Below, one piece after another: positions 44,807-52,951 of a DNA stretch of 64,000 nucleotides (positions are counted from its first letter, which is position 1; every line of letters begins with the position of its first letter). The stretch is from Pseudomonas silvicola (GTDB taxonomy: Bacteria > Pseudomonadota > Gammaproteobacteria > Pseudomonadales > Pseudomonadaceae), in NCBI RefSeq assembly GCF_026651855.1, contig NZ_CP093280.1:4380001-4444000 (forward strand), given 5' to 3'. The position numbers and the translations under genes are program-made. Below the pieces are notes generated by a model. The model made no database searches and had not been told where the DNA came from. It saw only the letters and a program-made list of their open reading frames with translations.

Positions 44807-46045
44807 ATGCATACGGCAGTTGAGAGCTGGGACGTAGTAATTGTCGGTGGTGGGCAGGCGGCAGCTGAGACTGCGTTCAGCCTTCGGCAGCAGGGGTTTC
44901 CGGGGCAGGTATTGTTGATCAGTGACGAGTCGGTCCTGCCGTACCAGCGTCCTCCTCTCTCCAAGCAGTACCTGCGCGGAGAAGTTGAGCTCGACGTACT
45001 TCAGCTGCGTTCGGTGCACAGTTATGAGCAGGCGAACATCGCTGTTATGTTGAACACTCGGGTTGAACAGCTTCGTCCCGCGGCCAAAGAAGTCGTATTG
45101 CAGGACGGGAGGCTTGTCCGCTATGGCAAACTGGTTCTGGCCACAGGTGGACGGGCTCGCCAGTTGGGCGTGCCTGGCATGCACTTGCAGGGCGTGGAGG
45201 TATTGCGAACCGTGGCTGATGTCCAGGCCATCAGAAGCCGTTGGTCGCCCGGGCGCTCGCTGGTGATCGTCGGTGGAGGTTACGTTGGCCTGGAAGTAGC
45301 TGCGGCTGCTGTGGCCAGCGGCCTGAAAGTGACGTTGCTCGAGCAGGAAAGCCGTGTGCTCGGGAGAGTGACTGCGCCTGTCATTTCCAGCTTTTACCAG
45401 GCGTTGCACGCCCGCCATGGCGTGGCGTTGGTCACTGGTGCCCAAGTGGACGCGCTGATACCCGCCGACAACGGGCTCGAAGTTAGGGGCGTTCGGCTGC
45501 TGGACGCCAGAACCTTTCCGGCCGATCAAGTCATTGTCGGAGTTGGACTGGTGGCCAATGTTGAGTTGGCGCAACTGGCAGGTTTGGCCACCAATAATGG
45601 CATTGAGGTGGATGAGAGCTGCCGCACCGCTGATCCAGATATCTACGCTGCCGGGGACTGTGCAAACTTTCCATGTGGGTTCTTTCAACGCCGCATGCGC
45701 CTGGAGTCAGTCCCCAATGCCAACGAACATGCGCGTTGCATCGCCGCCAATTTGTGTGGCACTCCTCGCAAGCTGGACGCCATGCCCTGGTTCTGGTCCG
45801 ATCAGTATGGGTTGAAGCTGCAGATGGCCGGTCTGTCCAGTGGGCATGAGCATCTGGTGTTGCGTGGCGACCCCGAGCAAGGTCATTTCAGCGCGTTTTA
45901 CCTGCTCGGCTCTTCGGTCATTGGTGCTGACTGCATCGCTCGGCCTGCGGATTTCATTCAGGCGCGTCGGTTGATCATGGGACGAGTGTCCGTTAGTGCC
46001 GAAGCGCTTGCCGATGAGGCCATTGCGCTCAGGTCTCTGGTCTGA
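44807..46045 (+). CDS. NAD(P)H-dependent ferredoxin reductase (putidaredoxin reductase-like)
   Basis: A 412-residue FAD protein. The FAD-binding VIVGGGQAAAETA opens the protein, LPYQRPPLSK and the NAD-binding VIVGGGYVGLEVAAAA (about residue 150) follow, then ADQVIVGVGL and the FAD-ribityl motif DIYAAGDCA. GGAG precedes the ATG. It would pass electrons from NAD(P)H to the adjacent ferredoxin and on to the P450, forming a class I system whose oxygenase lies 29 kb away. Confidence 0.93.
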   Translation: MHTAVESWDVVIVGGGQAAAETAFSLRQQGFPGQVLLISDESVLPYQRPPLSKQYLRGEVELDVLQLRSVHSYEQANIAVMLNTRVEQLRPAAKEVVLQDGRLVRYGKLVLATGGRARQLGVPGMHLQGVEVLRTVADVQAIRSRWSPGRSLVIVGGGYVGLEVAAAAVASGLKVTLLEQESRVLGRVTAPVISSFYQALHARHGVALVTGAQVDALIPADNGLEVRGVRLLDARTFPADQVIVGVGLVANVELAQLAGLATNNGIEVDESCRTADPDIYAAGDCANFPCGFFQRRMRLESVPNANEHARCIAANLCGTPRKLDAMPWFWSDQYGLKLQMAGLSSGHEHLVLRGDPEQGHFSAFYLLGSSVIGADCIARPADFIQARRLIMGRVSVSAEALADEAIALRSLV

Positions 46046-46059
46046 GCAAGGGTTGGCAC

Positions 46060-46938
46060 CTATGAGGCCGGCACGCTCCGATAAAGAGCGTGCTGCGCCA
46101 GATTGGCTACTAGGTCGCCGGCGCGCGTGTAGATCGCACCGGTAATCAAGCCCGCTCCGCCGTTGAGCGCAGGACAGTGCAGGTCAAACAGCAGCCAATC
46201 ATCAGCTCGAGTGCGCTGATGAAGCCATAGGCTGTGGCTCAATGTAGGTGCGAACACTGCCCGAGTGAGTCTGGTTTCTATGTGGGGCAAGAGCATTGGA
46301 CTGTTAGTCCAGGCATCCGACATATAGATGAGCGCGGCTTCGTGAGCGCGTGCGTCTTCACCCAGTGGCAAGCGGCTGCGCATCCAATAACGCACTCGGT
46401 TTGGTTGACCTTCGCAGAACAGGAACGCTTGAGCATCGACAGGTCGCAAGTCGTAAAGCTGCGGTGTGCGTAGCAGGCGAGCCGCACCCGTACTCAGGCG
46501 CGAGGCAAGTTCACTGGCCAGGTCAGTCAGGTTCACCAATTGCTCGGCAGGCACTACCTGCGGAGCACGACCACCGTGGACTGGGCTTTCGGCCGGCCCC
46601 TGCAGGCACAGGCTTACGCTCAGGCACGGTTGGCCTTCGTTCAGTACGCGCACGTCCCAGTTGCTGAACTGTTTCCCCTGAAGCAACAACTGGGTGGAAA
46701 AACGTGGGCAGCGCGTTAACGGGTGAGGGCGCAGAAAGGAGGCGTGCAGTGATCTCAGCGCACGTTCTTCCGGGGTGGCCGTCACGATGCAGCTCAACGC
46801 CTGGGCCATCAATTGTCCACCGAAAACATTGCCTGTCAGGTTCGCCAACCCGTACCGGCCCTGGTAGGCGCCATCGACAAGGTCCAGTTGCATCAGGTCG
46901 GCGAAGCTCTGTGGCTCCAGAGGGGTTGTCAGGTGCAT
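46060..46938 (-). CDS. Acyl-CoA thioesterase II (TesB-like)
   Basis: A 292-residue double-hotdog thioesterase that hydrolyses acyl-CoA to free acid and CoA. Evidence is NVFGGQLMAQAL near residue 38, the Asp region YMSDAWTNS, LSHSLWLHQR and the C-terminal NLAQHALYR containing the conserved Gln. It is convergent with the ferredoxin reductase, 14 bases apart. A second TesB homologue lies at 50110. Two thioesterases suggest release of trapped or dead-end acyl-CoAs during growth on an unusual substrate. Confidence 0.9.
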   Translation of the reverse strand: MHLTTPLEPQSFADLMQLDLVDGAYQGRYGLANLTGNVFGGQLMAQALSCIVTATPEERALRSLHASFLRPHPLTRCPRFSTQLLLQGKQFSNWDVRVLNEGQPCLSVSLCLQGPAESPVHGGRAPQVVPAEQLVNLTDLASELASRLSTGAARLLRTPQLYDLRPVDAQAFLFCEGQPNRVRYWMRSRLPLGEDARAHEAALIYMSDAWTNSPMLLPHIETRLTRAVFAPTLSHSLWLHQRTRADDWLLFDLHCPALNGGAGLITGAIYTRAGDLVANLAQHALYRSVPAS

Positions 46939-46951
46939 GGAGACGTCCGGT

Positions 46952-46967
46952 AATCAGATTAATCATT
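46952..46967 (-). promoter_or_regulatory. Operator before the TesB-like gene
   Basis: AATCAGATTAATCATT matches the cluster palindrome with one mismatch in each half. It lies 14 bases before the thioesterase start, on its side of the divergent region. Confidence 0.45.
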
Positions 46968-46998
46968 GAGGAGGATGTGTGGAAAGGTTACCGTGTTC

Positions 46999-47044
46999 TT
47001 GCATAAAGATATATATGATTGATATGATTTTATATGCCAATCAT
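46999..47044 (+). promoter_or_regulatory. Promoter and operator cluster of the SDR-kinase operon
   Basis: TTGCAT (46999-47004), 18 bases and TATGAT (47023-47028) give a promoter. Around it are AAAGATATATATGATT (47005-47020; two mismatches), a second ATGATT (47024-47029) and an AATCAT (47039-47044). This is the densest group of half-sites in the window. Confidence 0.5.
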
Positions 47045-47059
47045 ATAGAGGAATTTACT

Positions 47060-47833
47060 GTGGTCGACAGCACGCTGTACCAATTATTCGGGCTGGAAGG
47101 TAAGTGCGCGTTGGTCACCGGCGCTACCGGTGGACTGGGACTGCACTGCGCGAGGCTGTTGGCAAGGGCTGGCGCTGACGTTGTGATCGCTGGCCGTAAC
47201 CTGGACCGGCTACAGGAGCTGGCGATGAACATGCCAGGCATTGTCCGTGCAGTTGCCCTCGATGTAACCGACGCAGACTCGGTACGTGGCGCATTGGATT
47301 CAATGGCCGAAGACGATCTTGTACCGGACATTGTGCTCAATAACGCGGGAATTAGCGTCACCCGTCCGGCCCTGGAGCAGACAGAGGCAGATTTCGACGC
47401 GGTGATCGGTACCAATCTCAGGGGCGCGTGGCTGGTGGCTACCGAGTGTGCCCGGCGCATGGTTAACGCGCACAAGCAGGGAGTGATTATCAATACAGCG
47501 TCGATCCTCGGCGAGCGTGTAGCCGGTGCCGTTGCGCCTTATGCCATCTCCAAGGCTGGGGTTGTTCAAGCAACCAAGGCACTGGCGCTTGAATTGGCGC
47601 GTTATGGCATTCGCGTGAATGCGCTCTTACCGGGTTACATCGTGACTGAGCTCAACCGGGCCTTTCTCCTCAGCGAGGCGGGCGAGCGCCTGCGTCAGCG
47701 TATTCCGAGCCGGCGGTTCGGTGAACTCAACGATCTTGATGCCCCACTCTTGCTGCTGGCCGGTGACGGAGGTCGGCATATCACTGGCGCCACTTTGGCG
47801 GTAGATGGCGGGCATTTGGTCAGCGGCCTCTAG
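47060..47833 (+). CDS. Short-chain dehydrogenase/reductase, possible 4-oxo/4-hydroxyacyl-CoA reductase
   Basis: A 257-residue SDR with TGATGGLG near residue 22, NNAG and the catalytic YAISK, ending in the typical VDGGHLVSGL. GTG 47060 follows AGAGGA; the frame is open to 46979 across the promoter. It is 9 bases upstream of the APH-type kinase. In the characterised Pseudomonas putida levulinate pathway a dehydrogenase of this kind (LvaD) supplies 4-hydroxyacyl-CoA to the kinase. A similar job here is an inference from position. Confidence 0.9.
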   Translation: MVDSTLYQLFGLEGKCALVTGATGGLGLHCARLLARAGADVVIAGRNLDRLQELAMNMPGIVRAVALDVTDADSVRGALDSMAEDDLVPDIVLNNAGISVTRPALEQTEADFDAVIGTNLRGAWLVATECARRMVNAHKQGVIINTASILGERVAGAVAPYAISKAGVVQATKALALELARYGIRVNALLPGYIVTELNRAFLLSEAGERLRQRIPSRRFGELNDLDAPLLLLAGDGGRHITGATLAVDGGHLVSGL

Positions 47834-47842
47834 GAGGTATGT

Positions 47843-48859
47843 GTGAACGCTCAGCAAAAGGAAAATTTGGCAAAGTATCTGGCATCGGCGGCTGATGCAT
47901 CATCGGTGACACTGACCCACATCCGGCTGTTGTCGGGCGGCGCAATTCAGGAAAACTGGTGGCTCGATGCCCTCTTCAGTGATGGTGCCTACCGTGGCAG
48001 TCAGGCTCTGGTGGTGCGTTGTGATGCTGTTTCCGCGGTCGCCGCCAGCCATACGCGTACTCAGGAGTTCGCGCTGCTTGACGTCGCGTTCGAAGCGGGT
48101 GTGACGGTACCTCAGCCGCTGTTCCTGTGCACCGATCCACAGGTGATCGGACGCGACTTCTTTGTCATGCGCCGCATTCAGGGTACGGCAAGTGCCCACC
48201 TGATCGCACGCCCAGAGTCGCACTGGGGCGGGGATCGTCGCGAGCTGGCGGAACGGCTGGGTCGTGAAATGGCAAAAATACACAGCGTCAGGCCACCCCA
48301 CCCGGACTTGGCTTTTCTGCCCGTGTTTGATGAGCTGCCAGCACACTATCTGGTAGGCCGTTATCGTGAGTTTCTCGACCGCCACACTACACCCTACCCC
48401 GTGCTGGAGTGGGGGTTGCGCTGGCTGGAACGTCATGCACCGCCTCGTGACCTGGTGGTCCTTTGTCATCGGGACCTGCGCACCGGCAATTACATGGTGG
48501 ATGAGAGTGGGTTGACGGGGATCATTGATTGGGAGTTTGCCGGCTGGGGAGATCCGCTGGAGGACATCGGCTGGTTTTGCGCCAAATGCTGGCGCTTTGG
48601 CCAGAACCACCTGGAAGCGGGCGGGATAGGCACCCGCGAAGACCTGTACAGAGGCTACGAGGCGCAAAGCGGCCGGGCGCTGGATCGCCGACAGGTACAT
48701 TATTGGGAGGTCATGGCCCACGTGCATTGGGCGATCATTTCGATTCAGCAAGGCCACCGCCATGCCTCTGGCGAGGAAGATTCCTTGTTGCTGGCCCTGA
48801 CTGGGCATATCACGCCCCAATTGGAGTGGGAAATACTCGACATGACGGAGCACGACTAA
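47843..48859 (+). CDS. APH-family kinase, LvaA-like 4-hydroxyacyl-CoA kinase candidate
   Basis: A 338-residue aminoglycoside-phosphotransferase-fold protein. The Brenner catalytic motif is CHRDLRTGNYM (HxDxxxxN) and the metal-binding motif IIDWEFAGWGDPLEDIGW. The same subfamily includes LvaA of P. putida and the kinase domains of mammalian ACAD10/11, which phosphorylate 4-hydroxyacyl-CoA. GTG 47843 follows GAGGT. It overlaps the following DUF6285-like gene by one base (TAATG). Antibiotic resistance is unlikely given this context. Confidence 0.85.
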   Translation: MNAQQKENLAKYLASAADASSVTLTHIRLLSGGAIQENWWLDALFSDGAYRGSQALVVRCDAVSAVAASHTRTQEFALLDVAFEAGVTVPQPLFLCTDPQVIGRDFFVMRRIQGTASAHLIARPESHWGGDRRELAERLGREMAKIHSVRPPHPDLAFLPVFDELPAHYLVGRYREFLDRHTTPYPVLEWGLRWLERHAPPRDLVVLCHRDLRTGNYMVDESGLTGIIDWEFAGWGDPLEDIGWFCAKCWRFGQNHLEAGGIGTREDLYRGYEAQSGRALDRRQVHYWEVMAHVHWAIISIQQGHRHASGEEDSLLLALTGHITPQLEWEILDMTEHD

Positions 48860-49230
48860 TGCGTAGAAGACCCGATGGCGCAGACCTGCTGGCCGCAGCA
48901 CAGCGGCTGCTGCGCGGCAAACTGCTCGAGGCATTAGGCGACGCCCACAAGCATGATGGTTTGATGATTGCCAACGCCATGGCGGTTGCGGCTCGCCAAT
49001 TGGAGGCAGGGGATACGCCTGCGCTGCGCGAGCATATCTCGTTGCTGGAACTGTTGGGGGGAACCCATCCTCACCCTTTGAGCCTTGCCGAAGGGAGTCG
49101 CGAGCTAGGCCGACGGTTGCGGGCGGGGGCCGCAGACCCGGGGCAACCTGGCCGGGAGGCGTTGCTTGCGCACTTGCGCGATGTCACTCGCCAACAGGTT
49201 CTTGAAAGTAACCCCAAGTACTTCGATTGA
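48859..49230 (+). CDS. Small LvaB/DUF6285-like protein
   Basis: A 123-residue protein beginning MRRRPDGADLLAAAQRLL, rich in helix, with AMAVAARQLEAGD in the middle and a C-terminal LRDVTRQQVLESNPKYF. It overlaps the kinase stop by one base. In the levulinate operon the equivalent small protein LvaB binds and is needed by LvaA; this size, pattern and position match. It likely forms a complex with the kinase. The reading frame extends far upstream inside the kinase gene, but that part is a shadow. Confidence 0.8.
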   Translation: MRRRPDGADLLAAAQRLLRGKLLEALGDAHKHDGLMIANAMAVAARQLEAGDTPALREHISLLELLGGTHPHPLSLAEGSRELGRRLRAGAADPGQPGREALLAHLRDVTRQQVLESNPKYFD

Positions 49231-49238
49231 GGCCTTGG

Positions 49239-49263
49239 CGCTCATCCTTGAACAGGATGAGCG
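49239..49263. terminator. Hairpin between convergent kinase and hydratase operons
   Basis: CGCTCATCCT (49239-49248) pairs perfectly with AGGATGAGCG (49254-49263) around TGAAC. It fills most of the 42-base convergent gap. No T-run on either side; a bidirectional terminator is likely. Confidence 0.6.
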
Positions 49264-49272
49264 TCCCATAGC

Positions 49273-50067
49273 TCAACGAATGTCAAAGACTTTCTGGCCG
49301 GCACGCACCTGGTCTACGTCAAGCTGGGTCTGGGCGACAGGGTTGCCGACCTGGCAATATTTGAGCGCCTGCCCGATGGCCTGCGAGCGCGGCATATCCA
49401 GTGACTCCCAGATAGCTCGCACAGTACCTTGCACGGCTGCCGGCGGCTTGGCTGCCATGCGTGCCGCCAGCAGGTGTGCTCTATCCCAAAGCGACTCGTT
49501 GCGTGTGACCTCGCTGACCAGGCCGATACGCAATGCCGTGGTAGCGCCGATGCGCTCGTCGTTGCCAAGCAGCGACATGCGCAACACTTCACCCAAGGGG
49601 AGGCGGTAGGACATGCCCACTGGCTCCACAGCGCATACGAGCCCGTAGGACACGTGGGGATCAAAAAACTGTGCGTCTTCCGAGCAAATAATGATGTCAC
49701 TCTCCTGCAGCCAGTAGAACGCTCCGGCGCAGCACAATCCGTGCACCGCGGTTACCACGGGCTTCCAAACTCTGTTCGCCCGTGGGCCCAGGCTCTCGCC
49801 GGGGTCCCGCTGGTTCCACACATTGGCGCTGCCGGTGACCGGTTCGCGGGCGTGGGCCTTCACATCGGCTCCGGTGGAGAACGCACGACCGGCAGCGCCC
49901 CGCAATACCAAGGCCCTGACGGCATCATCGTCGCGAATCCGTGCCCATAGATGTTCGAATTCACGCAACATCGTCAACGTGAAGGCATTCATCGCCTCCG
50001 GTCGGTTAAGTGTGATGGTGCCTACGCCATCGCCACTGACCTCGAACAACAGAGTGGTGTAATCCAT
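49273..50067 (-). CDS. Enoyl-CoA hydratase/isomerase family protein
   Basis: A 264-residue crotonase-fold protein with RAFSTGADVKAH and GLCCAGAFYWLQESDI. The first hydratase glutamate position is Tyr and the second region reads YGLVCAVEPVGMSYRLP, so the standard hydratase pair is incomplete. A different acid/base arrangement, isomerase or hydrolase activity is possible. AAAGGAG precedes the ATG. It is the last gene of the nine-gene minus-strand operon starting at 60885. Confidence 0.83.
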   Translation of the reverse strand: MDYTTLLFEVSGDGVGTITLNRPEAMNAFTLTMLREFEHLWARIRDDDAVRALVLRGAAGRAFSTGADVKAHAREPVTGSANVWNQRDPGESLGPRANRVWKPVVTAVHGLCCAGAFYWLQESDIIICSEDAQFFDPHVSYGLVCAVEPVGMSYRLPLGEVLRMSLLGNDERIGATTALRIGLVSEVTRNESLWDRAHLLAARMAAKPPAAVQGTVRAIWESLDMPRSQAIGQALKYCQVGNPVAQTQLDVDQVRAGQKVFDIR

Positions 50068-50109
50068 GTTTGCTCCTTTGCTGTAGCTGAATTGGAATCG
50101 ATGGCTGGT

Positions 50110-51021
50110 TTAGCGCTGACGATACAGCCCTTCCTGGGCCAAGGTTGCCAGCAGCTTGCCATGGCGATCATGCACGCTGGCCAGCGACAGCCCACGCCCT
50201 TGGCCCGCCCAGGGACTGCTTGCTCGTACCAAAAGCCAGCCGTCTGCGCGCAGACCTTGCTCGTGGAACCACATGGAATGGTTCAGGCTGGACACGTACA
50301 GGTCGTTGCCGAGCTTATGCACCCGATGGGGTGTCAATGCGGTTAGCCCGAGCCAAGAGTCGGAAAGGTAGGCTAGCACCGAGCTATGCAGGCGTGGCTC
50401 CAGATCCAGTGACTTGCTGGTTCTTATCCAGTAACTATGGCGGGCTTGGGGGTTGCGTTCCAGGAGAAACCTCTCAGGATCCAGCGGGCGTACCTCCACC
50501 GCCTGATTGCGTCCGATGTGCAGCTGTTCGATCGGGTTAAGACGATCGAAGTAGTGCTCACGCAACTGAGCGAGATTCATGAGCTCTTCCGGGGCAATGG
50601 CCTGCGCACAAGGGGATGCATGGACATATCCTGCTTCCCCTGTGTGCAAGGCTACCGTTGCCACAGCTATCGTGCGATTACCCTGTTCTATGTGGATTAG
50701 TCGCGTCGCAAAGCGCCGTGTCTGTTGCACCCGCTCTACCCGCAGGTGCAAAGGGAGGCCGAGCATGCCTGGCGCGAGGAAATTCAGCTGCAATGCCGTC
50801 GGTTGCAGAGCCTTATCCGTGGTCTCCAAGGCAGCTGCACAGGCAATCCCCAGGGATTGGCCACCATACATGACCCCGTTCTGATTGCTTTGGTGGCAAT
50901 TACATTGGAAGCGATCCTGCCCAAGGGGTTGCAGGGTGAGAAGTGGGGCGATATCTATCCCGTCCCACGCCAGGGGTGACTGGCCTGCGATGGCGTGATT
51001 TTCTTGTGTACTAGTGGACAC
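50110..51021 (-). CDS. Acyl-CoA thioesterase II (TesB-like), second copy
   Basis: A 303-residue double-hotdog thioesterase with VMYGGQSLGIACAAAL, YLSDSWLGL, SSLNHSMWFHEQ and a C-terminal ATLAQEGLYRQR. GTG 51021 lies 3 bases after the preceding crotonase stop, with AAGGGGG upstream, so it is tightly coupled. It differs clearly from the copy at 46060 in the N-terminal region and may accept another chain type. Confidence 0.88.
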   Translation of the reverse strand: MSTSTQENHAIAGQSPLAWDGIDIAPLLTLQPLGQDRFQCNCHQSNQNGVMYGGQSLGIACAAALETTDKALQPTALQLNFLAPGMLGLPLHLRVERVQQTRRFATRLIHIEQGNRTIAVATVALHTGEAGYVHASPCAQAIAPEELMNLAQLREHYFDRLNPIEQLHIGRNQAVEVRPLDPERFLLERNPQARHSYWIRTSKSLDLEPRLHSSVLAYLSDSWLGLTALTPHRVHKLGNDLYVSSLNHSMWFHEQGLRADGWLLVRASSPWAGQGRGLSLASVHDRHGKLLATLAQEGLYRQR

Positions 51022-51024
51022 GGT

Positions 51025-51792
51025 TCAAACCCCCTTGAAAGCGGCGGGGCGTTTGGCAAAAAAGGCATCCCGGCCTTCGGTAAAGTCTTCAGAACCGATC
51101 AATAGCGCCTGGCTATCAGCCTCCCAGTCGAGCAGCATGTCCAGGCTCATCGGCGTGCGCGCCAGGAACGTCTTGGTCATCGAGAGCGCTCCTGGGGGCG
51201 CCTTGGCTAGCCGTGCCGCGTGTTCGAGTGCAGTGGCCTTGACGTCGCCCACCTGGGCCAGGAAGTCAACCAGTCCCATGCTGGCCGCGTTCTGGCCGTC
51301 CACAATCTGTTGAAACATGAGCAGTTGCCTTGCTCGTGGTAAACCAAGCCGTTGCGGCAGCGTCCACAGGGCTCCCCAATCGGGCATTACTCCTACCTTG
51401 CCAAATACTGCGCCGAAGCGGCTGTTGACATCGGCCACGACAAAGTCACATGCAGCAGCAAGGGAAAGGCCGGCGCCATAAGCCGCGCCTTCGACCGCCG
51501 CCACCACCGGCAGGCGGCCGCCGACGATCGCGCGGATGACTCGATGGCCACAGCGCATGTCCGCGCGCATGGCCAGCGGCCGAGTATCGAGCCCATCCAG
51601 TGGGCCACCAGCACAGAAATGCGCGCCTCCCCATAGCACAATGGCCCGCACCGTGCGCTGGTCCTGCAGGGTTTCTAGCGTGTCGGCCAACTCCCGATAC
51701 AGTTCTGGCACCAAGGTGTTGCGCTTGGAATTAAGGTTCAAGGTGATCAGCGCGACATCATCAATGTGTTCGAGGAGCGTGGTCTGGTTCAT
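51025..51792 (-). CDS. PaaG-like crotonase-family isomerase/hydratase
   Basis: A 255-residue crotonase-fold protein. GGAHFCAGGPLDGLD forms the oxyanion region; AAYGAGLSLAAACD has Ser at the first hydratase Glu position, while VGVMPDWGALWTLPQ has the Asp of PaaG-type isomerases. It is therefore more likely an isomerase than a classical hydratase. ATG 51792 lies 10 bases after the thiolase stop; the frame extends to 51894 without support. Double-bond migration in an unsaturated or cyclic acyl-CoA is a reasonable role. Confidence 0.86.
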   Translation of the reverse strand: MNQTTLLEHIDDVALITLNLNSKRNTLVPELYRELADTLETLQDQRTVRAIVLWGGAHFCAGGPLDGLDTRPLAMRADMRCGHRVIRAIVGGRLPVVAAVEGAAYGAGLSLAAACDFVVADVNSRFGAVFGKVGVMPDWGALWTLPQRLGLPRARQLLMFQQIVDGQNAASMGLVDFLAQVGDVKATALEHAARLAKAPPGALSMTKTFLARTPMSLDMLLDWEADSQALLIGSEDFTEGRDAFFAKRPAAFKGV

Positions 51793-51802
51793 CACAGCAT
51801 CC

Positions 51803-52951
51803 TCACAGGCGTTCAATGATGGTGACATTGGCCAGCCCACCCCCTTCGCACATGGTCTGCAAGCCGTACCGGCCACCGCTACGCTCCAGCTCACTCAACA
51901 GGCTGGTCATCAGTTTGGTACCAGTTGCGCCGATAGGATGCCCTAGGGCGATAGCACCGCCATTGACGTTGGTGCGCATAGGGTCGTAGTCCAACTCCTG
52001 GAGCCATGCCATGGACACCGACGCAAACGCCTCATTGATCTCCACTCGATCGATTTCGTCCATCCGCAGGCCTGCCTTGGTCAAGGCATGACGCGTCGCG
52101 GCTATGGGGGCCGTGAGCATCCACACCGGATCGTCCCCCCTGACGCTCATGTGCACGATGCGTGCCCTGGGCTTGAGGTCATAGCGCAGCAGAGCGGCTT
52201 CGGAACACACTAGGACGGCACTGGCTGCGTCGGACATCTGGCTAGCCGTCGCGGCCGTCAGCAGACCATCAGGCACTATGGGCTGCAGCGTGGCCATTTT
52301 CTCCAGACTGCTGCGGCGCGCCGTTTCGTCCATGGCAAATTCGCCGTAGGGCACTACTTCGCCTGAAAAACGGCCGGCCTCGATGGCTGCTAAGGCTCTG
52401 TTGTTAGACTCCAGTGCGTAGGCTTCCATGTCATGGCGGGTGAATCCCCATTTGCGCGCGATGCGTTCGGCTGCAGCAAACTGGGAGAGCGCCTGATCGC
52501 CATACCGCGCGCGAAAGCTATGCGCAGTAGTCCATGGATCAGGGAAACCCAGCTCGGCCGCTGCGTAAAGCGCAGTGTTGATCGGAATCTGGCTCATGTT
52601 CTGCACACCACCGGCGATGACCACATCCTGAGATCCGCTCATCACCGCCTGCGCTGCGAAGTGCACGGCCTGCTGCGACGAACCGCACTGGCGATCTATA
52701 GTGACGCCCGGCACGGTTTCCGGATGCCCGGCGCCAAGCCAGGCAAATCGCGCGATGTTGCCGGCCTGCGGACCTATGGCGTCGATCGCGCCGAATATGA
52801 CGTCGTCATAGTCTTCGGCGGGAACGGTATTACGAGCGACCAGGGCTTTGAGCACATGAGCCCCAAGGTCCATAGGGTGAACCTGAGACAGACTGCCTGC
52901 CCGCTTGCCAGTAGGGGTCCGGAGCGCGTCCACCAAGTAGGCTTGATTCAT
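51803..52951 (-). CDS. Thiolase (acetyl-CoA acyltransferase)
   Basis: A 382-residue thiolase with nucleophile Cys89 in DRQCGSSQQAV, EINEAFASV, GHPIGATGT and the second Cys in MCEGGGLANV. It starts at ATG 52951, overlapping the dehydrogenase stop (ATGA); the frame reaches 53017. Its FGAIDAIGPQAGNIARF segment separates it from the two 402-residue thiolases at 38579 and 59677. Part of the long minus-strand operon; probably specific for a different 3-oxoacyl-CoA. Confidence 0.93.
   Translation of the reverse strand: MNQAYLVDALRTPTGKRAGSLSQVHPMDLGAHVLKALVARNTVPAEDYDDVIFGAIDAIGPQAGNIARFAWLGAGHPETVPGVTIDRQCGSSQQAVHFAAQAVMSGSQDVVIAGGVQNMSQIPINTALYAAAELGFPDPWTTAHSFRARYGDQALSQFAAAERIARKWGFTRHDMEAYALESNNRALAAIEAGRFSGEVVPYGEFAMDETARRSSLEKMATLQPIVPDGLLTAATASQMSDAASAVLVCSEAALLRYDLKPRARIVHMSVRGDDPVWMLTAPIAATRHALTKAGLRMDEIDRVEINEAFASVSMAWLQELDYDPMRTNVNGGAIALGHPIGATGTKLMTSLLSELERSGGRYGLQTMCEGGGLANVTIIERL

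Noticed and set aside
44654-45688. 344-residue antisense frame opposite the ferredoxin reductase; similar long antisense frames at 47900-48934, 20681-21592 and 16941-17951
   Set aside because: They lie wholly or largely opposite clear genes, have low-complexity or atypical composition and no recognisable motifs; typical of G+C-rich DNA.
47843-48859. Reading the APH-type kinase as an aminoglycoside resistance gene
   Set aside because: Its overlap with a DUF6285-like gene, the catabolic context and an ACAD10/11-like dehydrogenase nearby fit a LvaA-like role instead.
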